A stretch of 45,687 nucleotides of DNA from Candidatus Latescibacterota bacterium (lineage in GTDB: Bacteria > Latescibacterota > UBA2968 > UBA8231): assembly GCA_022826515.1 (NCBI GenBank), contig JAJDUT010000004.1, positions 1-45,687 of the forward strand, read 5' to 3'. Positions within the stretch are counted from its first letter, which is position 1; every line of letters starts with the position of its first letter. A model generated the notes under the pieces. That model saw nothing but the letters and a program-made list of their open reading frames with translations. It searched no databases and was not told the DNA's origin. Below, one piece after another: positions 15,512 through 23,516 of this stretch. The position numbers were made by a program, and so were the translations under genes.

Positions 15512-17464
15512 GTTCTGATCGGCCTTCTGTCCTGGACTTGGGGCTGCCGCTCTGGTCCTCCACCGGACCGCCTGCTGGTGCTGGGCATCGACGGCATGGA
15601 CCCGCAGATTCTGCGGACGTTGATGACCGAAGGCCGGATGCCGCACTTTGAGGCTCTGGCCCAGCGCGGGGGTTTTGCACCTTTGCAAACTAGTGCGCCG
15701 CCGCAGAGTCCGGTGGCGTGGGCGAGCTTTATTACCGGCTTGGACCCACAGGATCACGGCATTTTCGACTTTGTCCACCGCGACCCGGCCTCCTTGACCC
15801 CCTTTCTGTCTATCGCGCGCCGGGGGGAATCCGGCGAGCTGGCGTTGCAGCGCCGGGGTCGGCCCTTTTGGGAAATCCTCGCCGAACAAGGTGTTCCCAC
15901 GACTATTTTCAAAGTGCCGGCCAATTTCCCTCCCTCCCAGCCAGCGGAGAGTTTTGCCGACCTGCCGTTTTTCCGTCCCTGTGCCGTGCGCGCTTTCTCG
16001 GGTATGGGCACGCCGGATATGTTGGGGACCTACGGAACTTTTACCTATTACACTGAGGGGCCGTACACTGTACCGGCGTACCTTGAAGGCGGGGGCACCA
16101 GCCTAGTGGCCGGAGGGGAATTGGCCGTTCCCGGCGGCAAGATAATCAGCGTCCAGTTGGAAAACAGTTGGGCGCAACTGCCCATCCACGGTCCGACGCT
16201 CGACGAAGAGCCGGTGCAAAGTCATTTTGCGATTTACCTAGATCGGCAGCACCGGACCGCCGAAATCGTCCTCGGCCAACAGCGCTTGGTCCTCCAGTCC
16301 GGCGAGTGGAGTCCGTGGATTACCATAGACTACGGGCGCAAGCCCTACAGCTTGGAACGCCTGCAGGGCATTGCCCGCTTTTACTTGCGAGCCGCAGCTC
16401 CTTCTCTGCAACTCTACCTGACGCCGATCAATATCCATCCCGGCAATCCGGCCATGCCCATTTCTACCCCTCCAGAGGCCAGCGAAGAATTGCACCAAGC
16501 TCTTGGCCCACACTATACCCAAGGCATGCCCGACGATACCAAAGCCCTCGAAGCAGACGTTTTTGACTACGGAGAATTCTTGCGTCAGGACGCCTTGACC
16601 CTCGAAGAACGCCGCCGCCAACTGCGCTATGAGCTGGGACGCTTTGCGACCGGCGTGCTCTTTTTTTACGTCCACAGTCTCGATCAGGTCTGCCACATGC
16701 TCTGGCGCGCTTGGGCACCCGATCACCCGGGCCACCGAGCGGAATTCGCCCCGTACCAACATGCCATTACCGATCAGTACGTCGCCATGGACGATTTACT
16801 CGGCGAGGCCGTCGCCATGCTGGGGGCAGACGCGGATATCATCGTCCTTTCGGACCACGGCTTTGCCGCGTACGAGCGCTCTTTCAATCTCAATTCTTGG
16901 CTGGCCCAGGAGGGCTATCTCGCCTTGGCTCCCCAAGTGTCGCTCGATCAGGCCCATATCCTCAACGAGCGCCACGTGCGCTGGGAACAAACTCGGGCCT
17001 ATGGCTTGGGGCTCAATGCCCTGTACCTCAATCTCAGGGGCCGCGAACAGCATGGGACGGTGCGGCCCGAGGCTCGGGAAAGTTTGCTCAGTGAACTGAG
17101 CCAGAATTTGCTCAACCTGCGGGATCCGGCCGATGGTCGGCAGGTGGTAAAAAGAGTCTATCGTACAGACCCTGGGGCCGATTCGGACTTAGCACCGGAC
17201 TTGATCATCGGCTATGCGAGGGGGTATCGCGCTTCGGGCGCCACGGCCATTGGCCAACTGGAGAGTGCGGTTTTGCAGGACAATCTCTCTCCTTGGAGTG
17301 GGGATCACTGCATGGCGGCCGAGGAGGTGCCCGGCGTTCTCTTGAGCAATAGACCGCTGAAGCCCATCCCACACCATCTGCGGGATATTCCGGTGAGTAT
17401 CCTCGCGCACTACGGTGTGACGCCGCCGGCCGCTATGTCGGGACATTCGATCTGGGAGGATTAG
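15488..17464 (+). CDS. Alkaline-phosphatase-superfamily lipoprotein (2)
   Basis: The protein has 658 residues from ATG 15488. That start gives a compact signal (MSNAVLAIVLIGLLSWTWGC) with a plausible lipidation Cys. Starting at in-frame ATG 15431 would add 19 residues encoded mainly by the repeat insert. Catalytic landmarks mirror the upstream paralogue: 'VLGIDGMDPQILRTL' (Asp35), 'PPQSPVAWASFITGLDPQDH', 'IVLSDHGFAAYERSF' (Asp456, His457) and 'WSGDHCMAAEEVPGVL' (Asp606, His607). It is therefore a predicted metal-dependent phosphohydrolase on the periplasmic side. The stop abuts the next ATG directly. The pair may have arisen by tandem duplication followed by divergence in anchoring: transmembrane in the first, lipoprotein in the second. 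Confidence 0.85.
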   Translation: MSNAVLAIVLIGLLSWTWGCRSGPPPDRLLVLGIDGMDPQILRTLMTEGRMPHFEALAQRGGFAPLQTSAPPQSPVAWASFITGLDPQDHGIFDFVHRDPASLTPFLSIARRGESGELALQRRGRPFWEILAEQGVPTTIFKVPANFPPSQPAESFADLPFFRPCAVRAFSGMGTPDMLGTYGTFTYYTEGPYTVPAYLEGGGTSLVAGGELAVPGGKIISVQLENSWAQLPIHGPTLDEEPVQSHFAIYLDRQHRTAEIVLGQQRLVLQSGEWSPWITIDYGRKPYSLERLQGIARFYLRAAAPSLQLYLTPINIHPGNPAMPISTPPEASEELHQALGPHYTQGMPDDTKALEADVFDYGEFLRQDALTLEERRRQLRYELGRFATGVLFFYVHSLDQVCHMLWRAWAPDHPGHRAEFAPYQHAITDQYVAMDDLLGEAVAMLGADADIIVLSDHGFAAYERSFNLNSWLAQEGYLALAPQVSLDQAHILNERHVRWEQTRAYGLGLNALYLNLRGREQHGTVRPEARESLLSELSQNLLNLRDPADGRQVVKRVYRTDPGADSDLAPDLIIGYARGYRASGATAIGQLESAVLQDNLSPWSGDHCMAAEEVPGVLLSNRPLKPIPHHLRDIPVSILAHYGVTPPAAMSGHSIWED

Positions 17465-17659
17465 ATGGCGCTTTTTAAACGAAAAGTTGTCTTGGAGGAC
17501 GAGCTTTGGCAGCGCGCCCAAGCCCACGTCGAGAAGGTAGGGTACAGCAGTGTGGAAGAGTTTGTCATCCACTGCATTGAGAAAGAACTCAATGTCCCGT
17601 CGGCTGCGGACCAGGAACGAATCGACGAGCGTCTCAGGGGTTTGGGCTATCTGGAGTAG
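17465..17659 (+). CDS. Small RHH-like protein
   Basis: The protein has 64 residues and starts immediately after the preceding stop. It begins with a strand-like 'KVVLEDELWQRAQAHVEKVGYSSVEEFVIHCIEKELN', which fits a ribbon-helix-helix pattern: a short strand followed by two helices, the second rich in Glu. It ends in 'RLRGLGYLE'. Such folds usually bind DNA or act as antitoxin-like partners. Its place between a phosphatase and a membrane protein suggests a local regulator or an accessory protein. The family assignment is tentative. Confidence 0.6.
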   Translation: MALFKRKVVLEDELWQRAQAHVEKVGYSSVEEFVIHCIEKELNVPSAADQERIDERLRGLGYLE

Positions 17660-17662
17660 GAC

Positions 17663-18499
17663 ATGCAAGCCCTCATTCTCTACTACAACCGCTTGGTCAA
17701 CTATGCGTTCGACGCCTGTATGGTGCCCTTGGCAGCGCTGGGGAGTTGGGCGGAGATCCTCGGTGTAGCGGCTGTCTTGGGGATAGTGGTCGCGCTGATA
17801 TTCGCCGCGCTGGTCCGCAGAGAACGCCTGCGCCAGGCCCGCGACGAGTTGTGGGCCGCCCTTTTCGAGATCTGGCTCTACCGGCGCGAGCCCTTGTTGG
17901 TCTGGCAGGCGCAACTAGCATTGTTCAAGGCCAATTTGCGCTATAGCAGCATTCTTTTAGTGCCGGTCGTCCTTTCTTTGCTGGCGAGCGCTCCCTTGTT
18001 GATACAGGCCCACTACCGCTTTGCCCTTGCGCCCATCCCGAGCGGCGCTGAAACGCTGCTGACTGCGGTTCTAGCCCAGCCTGCTGACGATACGGCCCAA
18101 ATGGACTGCAAACTCGAATGGGTCCAGGGAGCGGGTGTGCTGAGTCCCTCGGTGCGGGAGCCGGTCCTCCACCGTCTGGTATGGCGTCTCCGACCGGAGG
18201 GATCGGGCGAACACGTACTTCGCCTCACGGGCTGTGGGCAGATCGTGGAATTTCCTCTGTACGTCGGTGGATTTGCGGGGAGTATAGCTCCGGCGCGTCA
18301 GACGGGCGTCTTGGCCCATCTCTTTGCTCCACGCGCGCTGCCTCTAAAAGACGATTCTGGTTGGGGCCGCATTTACGTCGAGTATCCCCGCGCTGGAGTC
18401 GAACGGCTGGTCTGGCTGACGGTATTTTCTCTGCTTTGCGCCTTTGTGGTCAGCCGGTTGGTGAGTAGGTATCGAGCCGGTCGCAGTCTGTGCCCTTGA
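17663..18499 (+). CDS. Predicted integral membrane protein of unknown function
   Basis: The protein has 278 residues. It has three likely membrane segments: about 19-50 ('AEILGVAAVLGIVVALIFAAL'), about 94-116 ('SSILLVPVVLSLLASAPLLI') and about 247-268 ('LVWLTVFSLLCAFVVSRLV'). A soluble region of about 120 residues between the last two is beta-rich ('EHVLRLTGCGQIVEFPLYVGG') and probably periplasmic. I do not recognise the family. It starts 3 bp after the RHH-like gene and closes the phosphatase gene cluster, so a membrane partner of those enzymes is plausible. Its stop overlaps the likely -35 box of the toxin-antitoxin promoter. Confidence 0.65.
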   Translation: MQALILYYNRLVNYAFDACMVPLAALGSWAEILGVAAVLGIVVALIFAALVRRERLRQARDELWAALFEIWLYRREPLLVWQAQLALFKANLRYSSILLVPVVLSLLASAPLLIQAHYRFALAPIPSGAETLLTAVLAQPADDTAQMDCKLEWVQGAGVLSPSVREPVLHRLVWRLRPEGSGEHVLRLTGCGQIVEFPLYVGGFAGSIAPARQTGVLAHLFAPRALPLKDDSGWGRIYVEYPRAGVERLVWLTVFSLLCAFVVSRLVSRYRAGRSLCP

Positions 18500-18551
18500 C
18501 AACAAAGGGGTTTTGTGCATTTTATGACCATAGTCATAACTGTGGTCATAA
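18496..18551 (+). promoter_or_regulatory. Promoter and palindromic operator of the Phd/PIN pair
   Basis: TTGACA at 18496-18501 is a consensus -35 box; an AT-rich -10 (ATTTTA or TTTTAT near 18519-18525) follows at 17-18 nt. Overlapping it is TTATGAC-CATA-GTCATAA (18522-18539), a perfect 7-bp inverted repeat. A further half-site GGTCATAA (18544-18551) forms a second palindrome with TTATGACC. Antitoxins of this type usually repress their own promoter, so this is the probable operator. Confidence 0.7.
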
Positions 18552-18571
18552 TACATCAAAAAGGAGGAGAA

Positions 18572-18805
18572 ATGCCTTCTATTTCAAAAAGTAAATTGAA
18601 AGCCAATATGCTTCGCATCTTTCGCGAGATTGAAGAAACCGGCGAAGAATGGGTGGTCACAGATCACAATCGCCCTGTTTTGCGCATTCAGCCGATTGCA
18701 CAAAAAAAGACCGTGGAAGAGGTGTTCGGAGCGATTCAGGGCAAAGTTGTCTATCGCGCAGACATCAATACGCCGACCACTGACGAATGGGGAGCGCTGG
18801 CGTGA
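18572..18805 (+). CDS. Phd/YefM-family antitoxin
   Basis: The protein has 77 residues. A strong AAGGAGG site at 18561-18567 fixes the ATG at 18572, rather than the in-frame codons further upstream that overlap the operator. The N-terminus ('MPSISKSKLKANMLRIFREI') and 'EEWVVTDHNRPVLRIQPI' match the Phd/YefM DNA-binding fold. The C-terminal tail ('IQGKVVYRADINTPTTDEW') is the likely toxin-neutralising part. Its stop overlaps the toxin start (GTGA). Phd proteins dimerise, bind palindromes in their own promoters and mask the toxin. The AT-rich leader and differing codon use suggest recent acquisition. Confidence 0.9.
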   Translation: MPSISKSKLKANMLRIFREIEETGEEWVVTDHNRPVLRIQPIAQKKTVEEVFGAIQGKVVYRADINTPTTDEWGALA

Positions 18806-19182
18806 TCGTCTTGGATACTTCGGCCCTCGTATTCTGGACGCTAAATCGAGATCGGCTATCTCGAACCGCAGCACAAGCGATCTCGGACGCCGACCGCATT
18901 GCTCTTAGTTCGATCTCTATCTGGGAAATTGGCATTAAAGTAAAAAAAGAACAGCTCTCCATACCGATTTCCATTCAGGAATTTACCGATAAACTGGAGC
19001 AAATTGATCGCCTCGATATTCTCCCGGTAGACGTCCAGACTTGGATCAAAAATCTCGAACTCGACTGGGATCATCGCGACCCTGCTGACCGCACCATTGT
19101 CGCTCTGGCCAGTCTGCATGCCTGCCCGCTCGTCACCTCGGATTCCGCTATCCGCGCATTTTATTCACAGGCTGTTTGGTAA
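18802..19182 (+). CDS. PIN-domain toxin (VapC-like ribonuclease)
   Basis: The protein has 126 residues. The GTG start overlaps the antitoxin stop by 4 bp, the usual coupled arrangement. The sequence is a canonical PIN domain: 'VLDTSALVFW' (Asp5), 'SISIWEIGIKV' (Glu42), 'HRDPADRTIVALA' (Asp93, Asp96) and 'LVTSDSAIRAF' (Asp114). All acidic metal-binding positions are present, so the nuclease is probably active. Family members cleave tRNA, rRNA or mRNA; the target here is unknown. With the Phd-type antitoxin it forms a complete type II module. Confidence 0.92.
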   Translation: MIVLDTSALVFWTLNRDRLSRTAAQAISDADRIALSSISIWEIGIKVKKEQLSIPISIQEFTDKLEQIDRLDILPVDVQTWIKNLELDWDHRDPADRTIVALASLHACPLVTSDSAIRAFYSQAVW

Positions 19183-19240
19183 TTCAACTTTTGACTTTGG
19201 CAGATGCAGTAATTCGCCAAGTTTTCCGCAGAGAATCTCC

Positions 19241-21205
19241 ATGAAATACGTGGCCACCCTGTTGTCGGTCCTGTGCTGTCTCGCCATCCCGGTCTCAGCC
19301 CAGATAGTCCACGTGTGGGATCTAGCCGACACCGCTCAGACGGGCCAATTCACAGTGTACAACCCCGACGTCAACGATGCTGAATTCGGCACTCCTATTA
19401 CCGCCGGCGATATCGATGGCGACGGGCGCGATGATTTGGTGATTTCGGCCATGGCCGGCGATGGCCCTGCCAACGATCGCTCCAATGCCGGCGAAGTGGC
19501 CATTTGCTTTGACACCATACCCTCGGGGGGTGGCTTGGACTTGGCTGCCGACTCCGGCGATGTGGTTACTCTATATGGCGAGGCCCGGCGCGATCTTTTC
19601 GGTATTAAGACCCATGTGGCCGACCTCGTGGGCGACGGGCGCGCCGATCTTTTGGTGGGCGCTTTTTACGCCGATGCCCCCGACCGCGCCAACGCTGGCA
19701 AGCTCTATATTTTCTCGGCCGAACTCATCGCTCAGTTGCGGGCCGCAGGGAGGCGCTTGGATTTGGTGCAACGACCTTGGCCGGAGGGGTTGATTACCGT
19801 TATCGGCGCTGAACGCGACGACCGCTTGGGGGTGTGGATGACCGCCGGGGATTTCGACGGCGATGGCTACCGGGATGCGGTGGTGGGGGCGGACCGGGCT
19901 TCGGGGGCTTCGGGGGCTGTTGAGGTAGGGCGGGTGTACGTCCTCTACGGCCCGCTAGATTCGGGCGCTACTATCGATCTGGCGGCTGCGGAACACCCTT
20001 TGAGTATCATCTACGGCATCGATGCCCTAGACCACGCTGGTTCGACTGTGGCTGCTGGCGACTTTGACGGCGACGGGTACGACGATATCGCCATTGGCGC
20101 GGCGGCTTTTGGCACCTTGCGCAATGCGTATCATCGCACTGGCGGCGCTGGGGATGGCCCGGAAAACCAGCGCGGAAACGCCGGGGAAATGTACGTGGTG
20201 TACGGCGGTCCCCAGCGGCGCGCAGCCATTGATTTAGCCGGGGAGCCGCCCGCCGATCTGACCGTCATTTACGGTGCCGATGGTGGCGGGAATTCGCCCG
20301 ACCGGCTAGGCGAGGAAATCGTCTTGGCCGATATCGACGGCGACGGCATCCAAGACCTATTCATTGGCGCGTACCGGGCCGATGGTCCGGGCAATAGCCG
20401 CACCGACGCTGGCGAGGTGTACGTGGTGTATGGCGGTCCTCAGCGGCGCGGACAGCGGCTGGATATGGCTGACCCACCGGCCGACATTACCGTTATCTAC
20501 GGTGCCCGCCCCGATGCCATTACTGGCGACGCCGTAGCTGCCGGCGATATCCACGGCGACGGGTACGACGATCTTTTTGTTGGCGTGCCTGGCGACGAAG
20601 GGCCACTCAAGCGGCGCTTTGCTGGCGGTTTCGCGGTGTTGGCTGGCGGCCCTGATCTGCCGCACGAGGTTGATTTGGCCGATCCCGTGGTACCCGTCGT
20701 GTGGATTCAAGCACCCGATCCGATTGATTTTTCGGCCTATTGGGGGGCTAGCGGCGATATGGATGGCGACGGGCGGGTGGACGCCATCCCCAACGGCATG
20801 GCCGGCGACGGGCCCGACAATCGACGCGAAAACGCGGGGGAAGCCCACATCATCAGCGGTGCTGCACTGTCCCGATATTTGCCCGGCGCAGTCCCCACGG
20901 CTGTGGAGGAGGTGGAACAGACCACCCCCGACAAGGCCGCTCTGCTGGCCAATTACCCCAATCCGTTCAACAGTTTTACGCGAATTCCCTTTGTGCTGCC
21001 GGTTGAGGCGGATTACGCCTTGGCTATTTACGGGGTCGATGGCCAATTGGTGCGTCAACTGACCAGTGGTCGGGGGATGGGTCGCTACCTAGCCGGGTGG
21101 AATGGCCGCAACGACGAGGGGCGTTCGGTGGCCTCGGGGGTTTATTGGGCGCGTTTGCGCGTCGGCTCCCAACTGTACCAGCGGCCGCTGGTGTACCTCA
21201 AATAA
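19241..21205 (+). CDS. Secreted FG-GAP beta-propeller with C-terminal sorting-like domain
   Basis: The protein has 654 residues. ATG 19241 gives a clean signal peptide (MKYVATLLSVLCCLAIPVSA). Six or more FG-GAP/integrin-type blades carry calcium-loop motifs: 'DIDGDGRDD', 'DFDGDGYRD', 'DFDGDGYDD', 'DIDGDGIQD', 'DIHGDGYDD' and 'DMDGDGRVD', with recurring 'NAGEVYVVYGGPQRR'. The C-terminus ('NYPNPFNSFTRIPF', 'LAIYGVDGQLVRQL', 'NDEGRSVASGVYWARL') is the type-A/FlgD-like domain found on exported proteins in FCB-type bacteria. The probable role is a calcium-stabilised adhesion or binding propeller at the cell surface. It stands alone between the toxin-antitoxin pair and the restriction island. Confidence 0.85.
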   Translation: MKYVATLLSVLCCLAIPVSAQIVHVWDLADTAQTGQFTVYNPDVNDAEFGTPITAGDIDGDGRDDLVISAMAGDGPANDRSNAGEVAICFDTIPSGGGLDLAADSGDVVTLYGEARRDLFGIKTHVADLVGDGRADLLVGAFYADAPDRANAGKLYIFSAELIAQLRAAGRRLDLVQRPWPEGLITVIGAERDDRLGVWMTAGDFDGDGYRDAVVGADRASGASGAVEVGRVYVLYGPLDSGATIDLAAAEHPLSIIYGIDALDHAGSTVAAGDFDGDGYDDIAIGAAAFGTLRNAYHRTGGAGDGPENQRGNAGEMYVVYGGPQRRAAIDLAGEPPADLTVIYGADGGGNSPDRLGEEIVLADIDGDGIQDLFIGAYRADGPGNSRTDAGEVYVVYGGPQRRGQRLDMADPPADITVIYGARPDAITGDAVAAGDIHGDGYDDLFVGVPGDEGPLKRRFAGGFAVLAGGPDLPHEVDLADPVVPVVWIQAPDPIDFSAYWGASGDMDGDGRVDAIPNGMAGDGPDNRRENAGEAHIISGAALSRYLPGAVPTAVEEVEQTTPDKAALLANYPNPFNSFTRIPFVLPVEADYALAIYGVDGQLVRQLTSGRGMGRYLAGWNGRNDEGRSVASGVYWARLRVGSQLYQRPLVYLK

Positions 21206-21263
21206 CCCCTTCCCTCGACGGATCGGCGCTCCGAGGCATTAGGTACATCATTTGGAGTGCATC

Positions 21264-21941
21264 ATGGCGCGATCGGGGTCAGTATTGGTTCTACTGTTGA
21301 CAGATTACCAGCAAGAGCGTAGTTTACGCAGTATGCAATCTACTGCTCAGTCAAATTCTCCGTGGGTTCAGTTGTCGGAACTCGTCCACATTCAGCCTGG
21401 CTATCTGAGCCGCGGTCGCGTTCACTCCGTTCCCGATGGGACTCACCGCTTGCTCCAAGCTAGGGATTTCTCCGCAGATGGCGGTGTGAGCCTAGAGAAC
21501 TCCGTCTGGTTCCACCCTGAGCGAAATCCTGAGCTTTATCAGGTCTGTCGTGGAGATGTGCTCGTCGTAGCCAGAGGCCAAGAGCATCGAGCGTACTGTA
21601 TCGACACAGATATTCCGAACACTCTCGTCTCTGCCACTTTTTATATACTGCGCCCAGACCCCAGCTACATTCTGCCCGGCTACCTCGCGTGGTGGTTAAA
21701 CCTGCCCTCAGTTCAGGCTCAGATCGATGCGGAGTCGCGTGGTACGGGCATTAGCTACATCAGCCGTCAGGCCCTCGAAAAACTGAGCGTCCAGGTCCCA
21801 ACGCTCGCTGTGCAGCATGATATTGATCAAACTTTGGAGCTCTGGCATAAGATAAAGTCCATTCGGCGGCGACTTGACGAAAAGCGCGAGCAGTATATCC
21901 AACTAGTATGTCAACGTGCAGCCCAGCAAGCGAAGGAGTAA
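21264..21941 (+). CDS. hsdS: Half-size type I specificity subunit (single TRD)
   Basis: The protein has about 225 residues, roughly half the usual HsdS length. It holds one target-recognition domain ('WVQLSELVHIQPGYLSRGRV', 'CRGDVLVVARGQEHRAY', 'ILPGYLAWWLNLPSVQAQID', 'GTGISYISRQALEKLSVQVP') and one helical conserved region ('IDQTLELWHKIKSIRRRLDEKREQYIQL'). Half-HsdS proteins can dimerise to give palindromic specificity. The start is uncertain: ATG 21264 has GGAG at 21254-21257, but TTG 21252 and ATG 21332 are in frame. It lies 12 bp upstream of hsdM and probably forms an operon with it. A full two-TRD HsdS lies 3.4 kb downstream, so the island carries two specificity options. Confidence 0.8.
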   Translation: MARSGSVLVLLLTDYQQERSLRSMQSTAQSNSPWVQLSELVHIQPGYLSRGRVHSVPDGTHRLLQARDFSADGGVSLENSVWFHPERNPELYQVCRGDVLVVARGQEHRAYCIDTDIPNTLVSATFYILRPDPSYILPGYLAWWLNLPSVQAQIDAESRGTGISYISRQALEKLSVQVPTLAVQHDIDQTLELWHKIKSIRRRLDEKREQYIQLVCQRAAQQAKE

Positions 21942-21953
21942 GGAGTAGAGGTC

Positions 21954-23516
21954 ATGGCAACAGGCATCGACCAGCAGGAAATCAACGACATCGTCTGGCA
22001 GGCGTGCGACACGTTTCGCGGTACGCTCGATCCTACCCAGTACAAGGACTATATATTGGTGATGCTCTTCATCAAGTACTTGTCCGACCTTTGGAAAGAC
22101 AGGCAAGAACAGTACCGCGAGCGCTACCAAGGAGACGAGCGGCGCGTCAAACGAGCCCTCAGTCGGGAGCGGTTCGTCATGCCCGAGGTTGAGTTAAAGG
22201 ATCAGGATGGCAATGTTGAGGAATCCTTTCCGGCTAGCTTCGACAGCCTCTACGAGCGGCGCACGCGCTCCAATATCGGCGCGTTGATCAACATCACCCT
22301 AGAAAAGATCGAGGATGCCAACAAGTCAAAACTAGAAAACGTCTTCCGCAACATCGACTTCAACTCCGAGCCGAACCTTGGCCAGACTAGGGATCGCAAC
22401 CGCCGGCTCAGCCACCTTCTTGAGGACTTCGCCAAGCCGCAACTCGACCTTCGTCCGAGTCGCATCGGCGACGAGGACATCATTGGCAACGCCTACGAGT
22501 ATTTGATCGGTCGATTTGCTGCGGATGCGGGCAAGAAGGGAGGGGAGTTCTATACACCCGGCGAGGTTGCAATGCTCTTAGCGAAGCTGTTGAACGCCCA
22601 GCACGGCGATACGATTTGCGACCCGGCCTGTGGATCGGGCTCGTTGCTGATTCGCGTTGCCAAAAACGTAGGTTCGGACAACTTCGCGCTTTACGGCCAA
22701 GAATCGAATGGCAGCACTTGGGCGCTGTGCCGGATGAATATGTTCTTGCACGAGATGGACAACGCCCGTATCGAGTGGTGCAACACGATCACCAGCACCC
22801 GCCTAGTCGAGGGCGACCGGCTGATGAAGTTCAACGTCGTCGTCGCCAATCCGCCGTTCAGTCTAGACAAGTGGGGGCAGGATCACGCCGAGAATGACCC
22901 CTACAACCGCTTTTGGCGTGGCATCCCACCCAAGAGCAAGGGGGACTATGCCTTTATAAGCCATATGATTGAGACGGCGCTCGAAGACGAGGGGCGCGTT
23001 GGCGTCATTGTTCCTCATGGAGTGCTGTTCCGTGGGGGTGCCGAGGGCAAAATTCGGCAGAAGCTCGTCGAGGATAATATGCTCGAAGCGGTCATTGGAT
23101 TGCCTGTCAATCTCTTTTTCGGCACTGGTATTCCGGCGGCCATCGTGATTTTCAATAAGGCAAGGAGGCCGTGGAGCGAAGCTGACACCGATCGCGAGAA
23201 GCACGTGCTCTTCATTGACGCTAGTCGGGAGTTCCAGGACGACAAGAATCAGAATCGGCTCCGTGCGCAGGACATCGACAAGATCGTCAAGGTGTTCGGT
23301 GCCTTCCAGGTGGTGGATAAGTACTCCTATGCGGCTACATTCGACGAGATCGTAGAGAATGATTTCAACCTCAACATTCCTCGCTATGTGGATACTTACG
23401 AGCCTGAGCCGGAGGTGGATATCGTGGCTGTGCGGCAGGAGATCGCGGACCTTGAGACCGAGCTTGCTGAAGCCGAGGCCGAGTTGGAAGGGTATCTGAA
23501 GGAGTTGGAGCTATGA
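21954..23516 (+). CDS. hsdM: Type I DNA methyltransferase subunit HsdM
   Basis: The protein has 520 residues, a normal HsdM length. The N-terminal helical domain ('IVWQACDTFRGTLDPTQYKDYIL') precedes the N6-adenine methyltransferase core, with the SAM-binding motif 'CDPACGSGSLLIR' (from residue 222) and catalytic 'NPPF' (Asn299). A C-terminal coiled coil ('QEIADLETELAEAEAELEGYLKEL') is typical of HsdS contact. It should methylate adenine in a site set by HsdS and supply two subunits to the restriction complex. Its stop overlaps the Fic gene start (ATGA). It is the only complete hsdM in the window; a scrap of a second hsdM lies at 25228. Confidence 0.95.
   Translation: MATGIDQQEINDIVWQACDTFRGTLDPTQYKDYILVMLFIKYLSDLWKDRQEQYRERYQGDERRVKRALSRERFVMPEVELKDQDGNVEESFPASFDSLYERRTRSNIGALINITLEKIEDANKSKLENVFRNIDFNSEPNLGQTRDRNRRLSHLLEDFAKPQLDLRPSRIGDEDIIGNAYEYLIGRFAADAGKKGGEFYTPGEVAMLLAKLLNAQHGDTICDPACGSGSLLIRVAKNVGSDNFALYGQESNGSTWALCRMNMFLHEMDNARIEWCNTITSTRLVEGDRLMKFNVVVANPPFSLDKWGQDHAENDPYNRFWRGIPPKSKGDYAFISHMIETALEDEGRVGVIVPHGVLFRGGAEGKIRQKLVEDNMLEAVIGLPVNLFFGTGIPAAIVIFNKARRPWSEADTDREKHVLFIDASREFQDDKNQNRLRAQDIDKIVKVFGAFQVVDKYSYAATFDEIVENDFNLNIPRYVDTYEPEPEVDIVAVRQEIADLETELAEAEAELEGYLKELEL

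Noticed and set aside
21212..21237. CCTCG/CGAGG inverted repeat after the FG-GAP gene as a terminator
   Set aside because: The stem is only 5 bp, the loop is long and no T-run follows.
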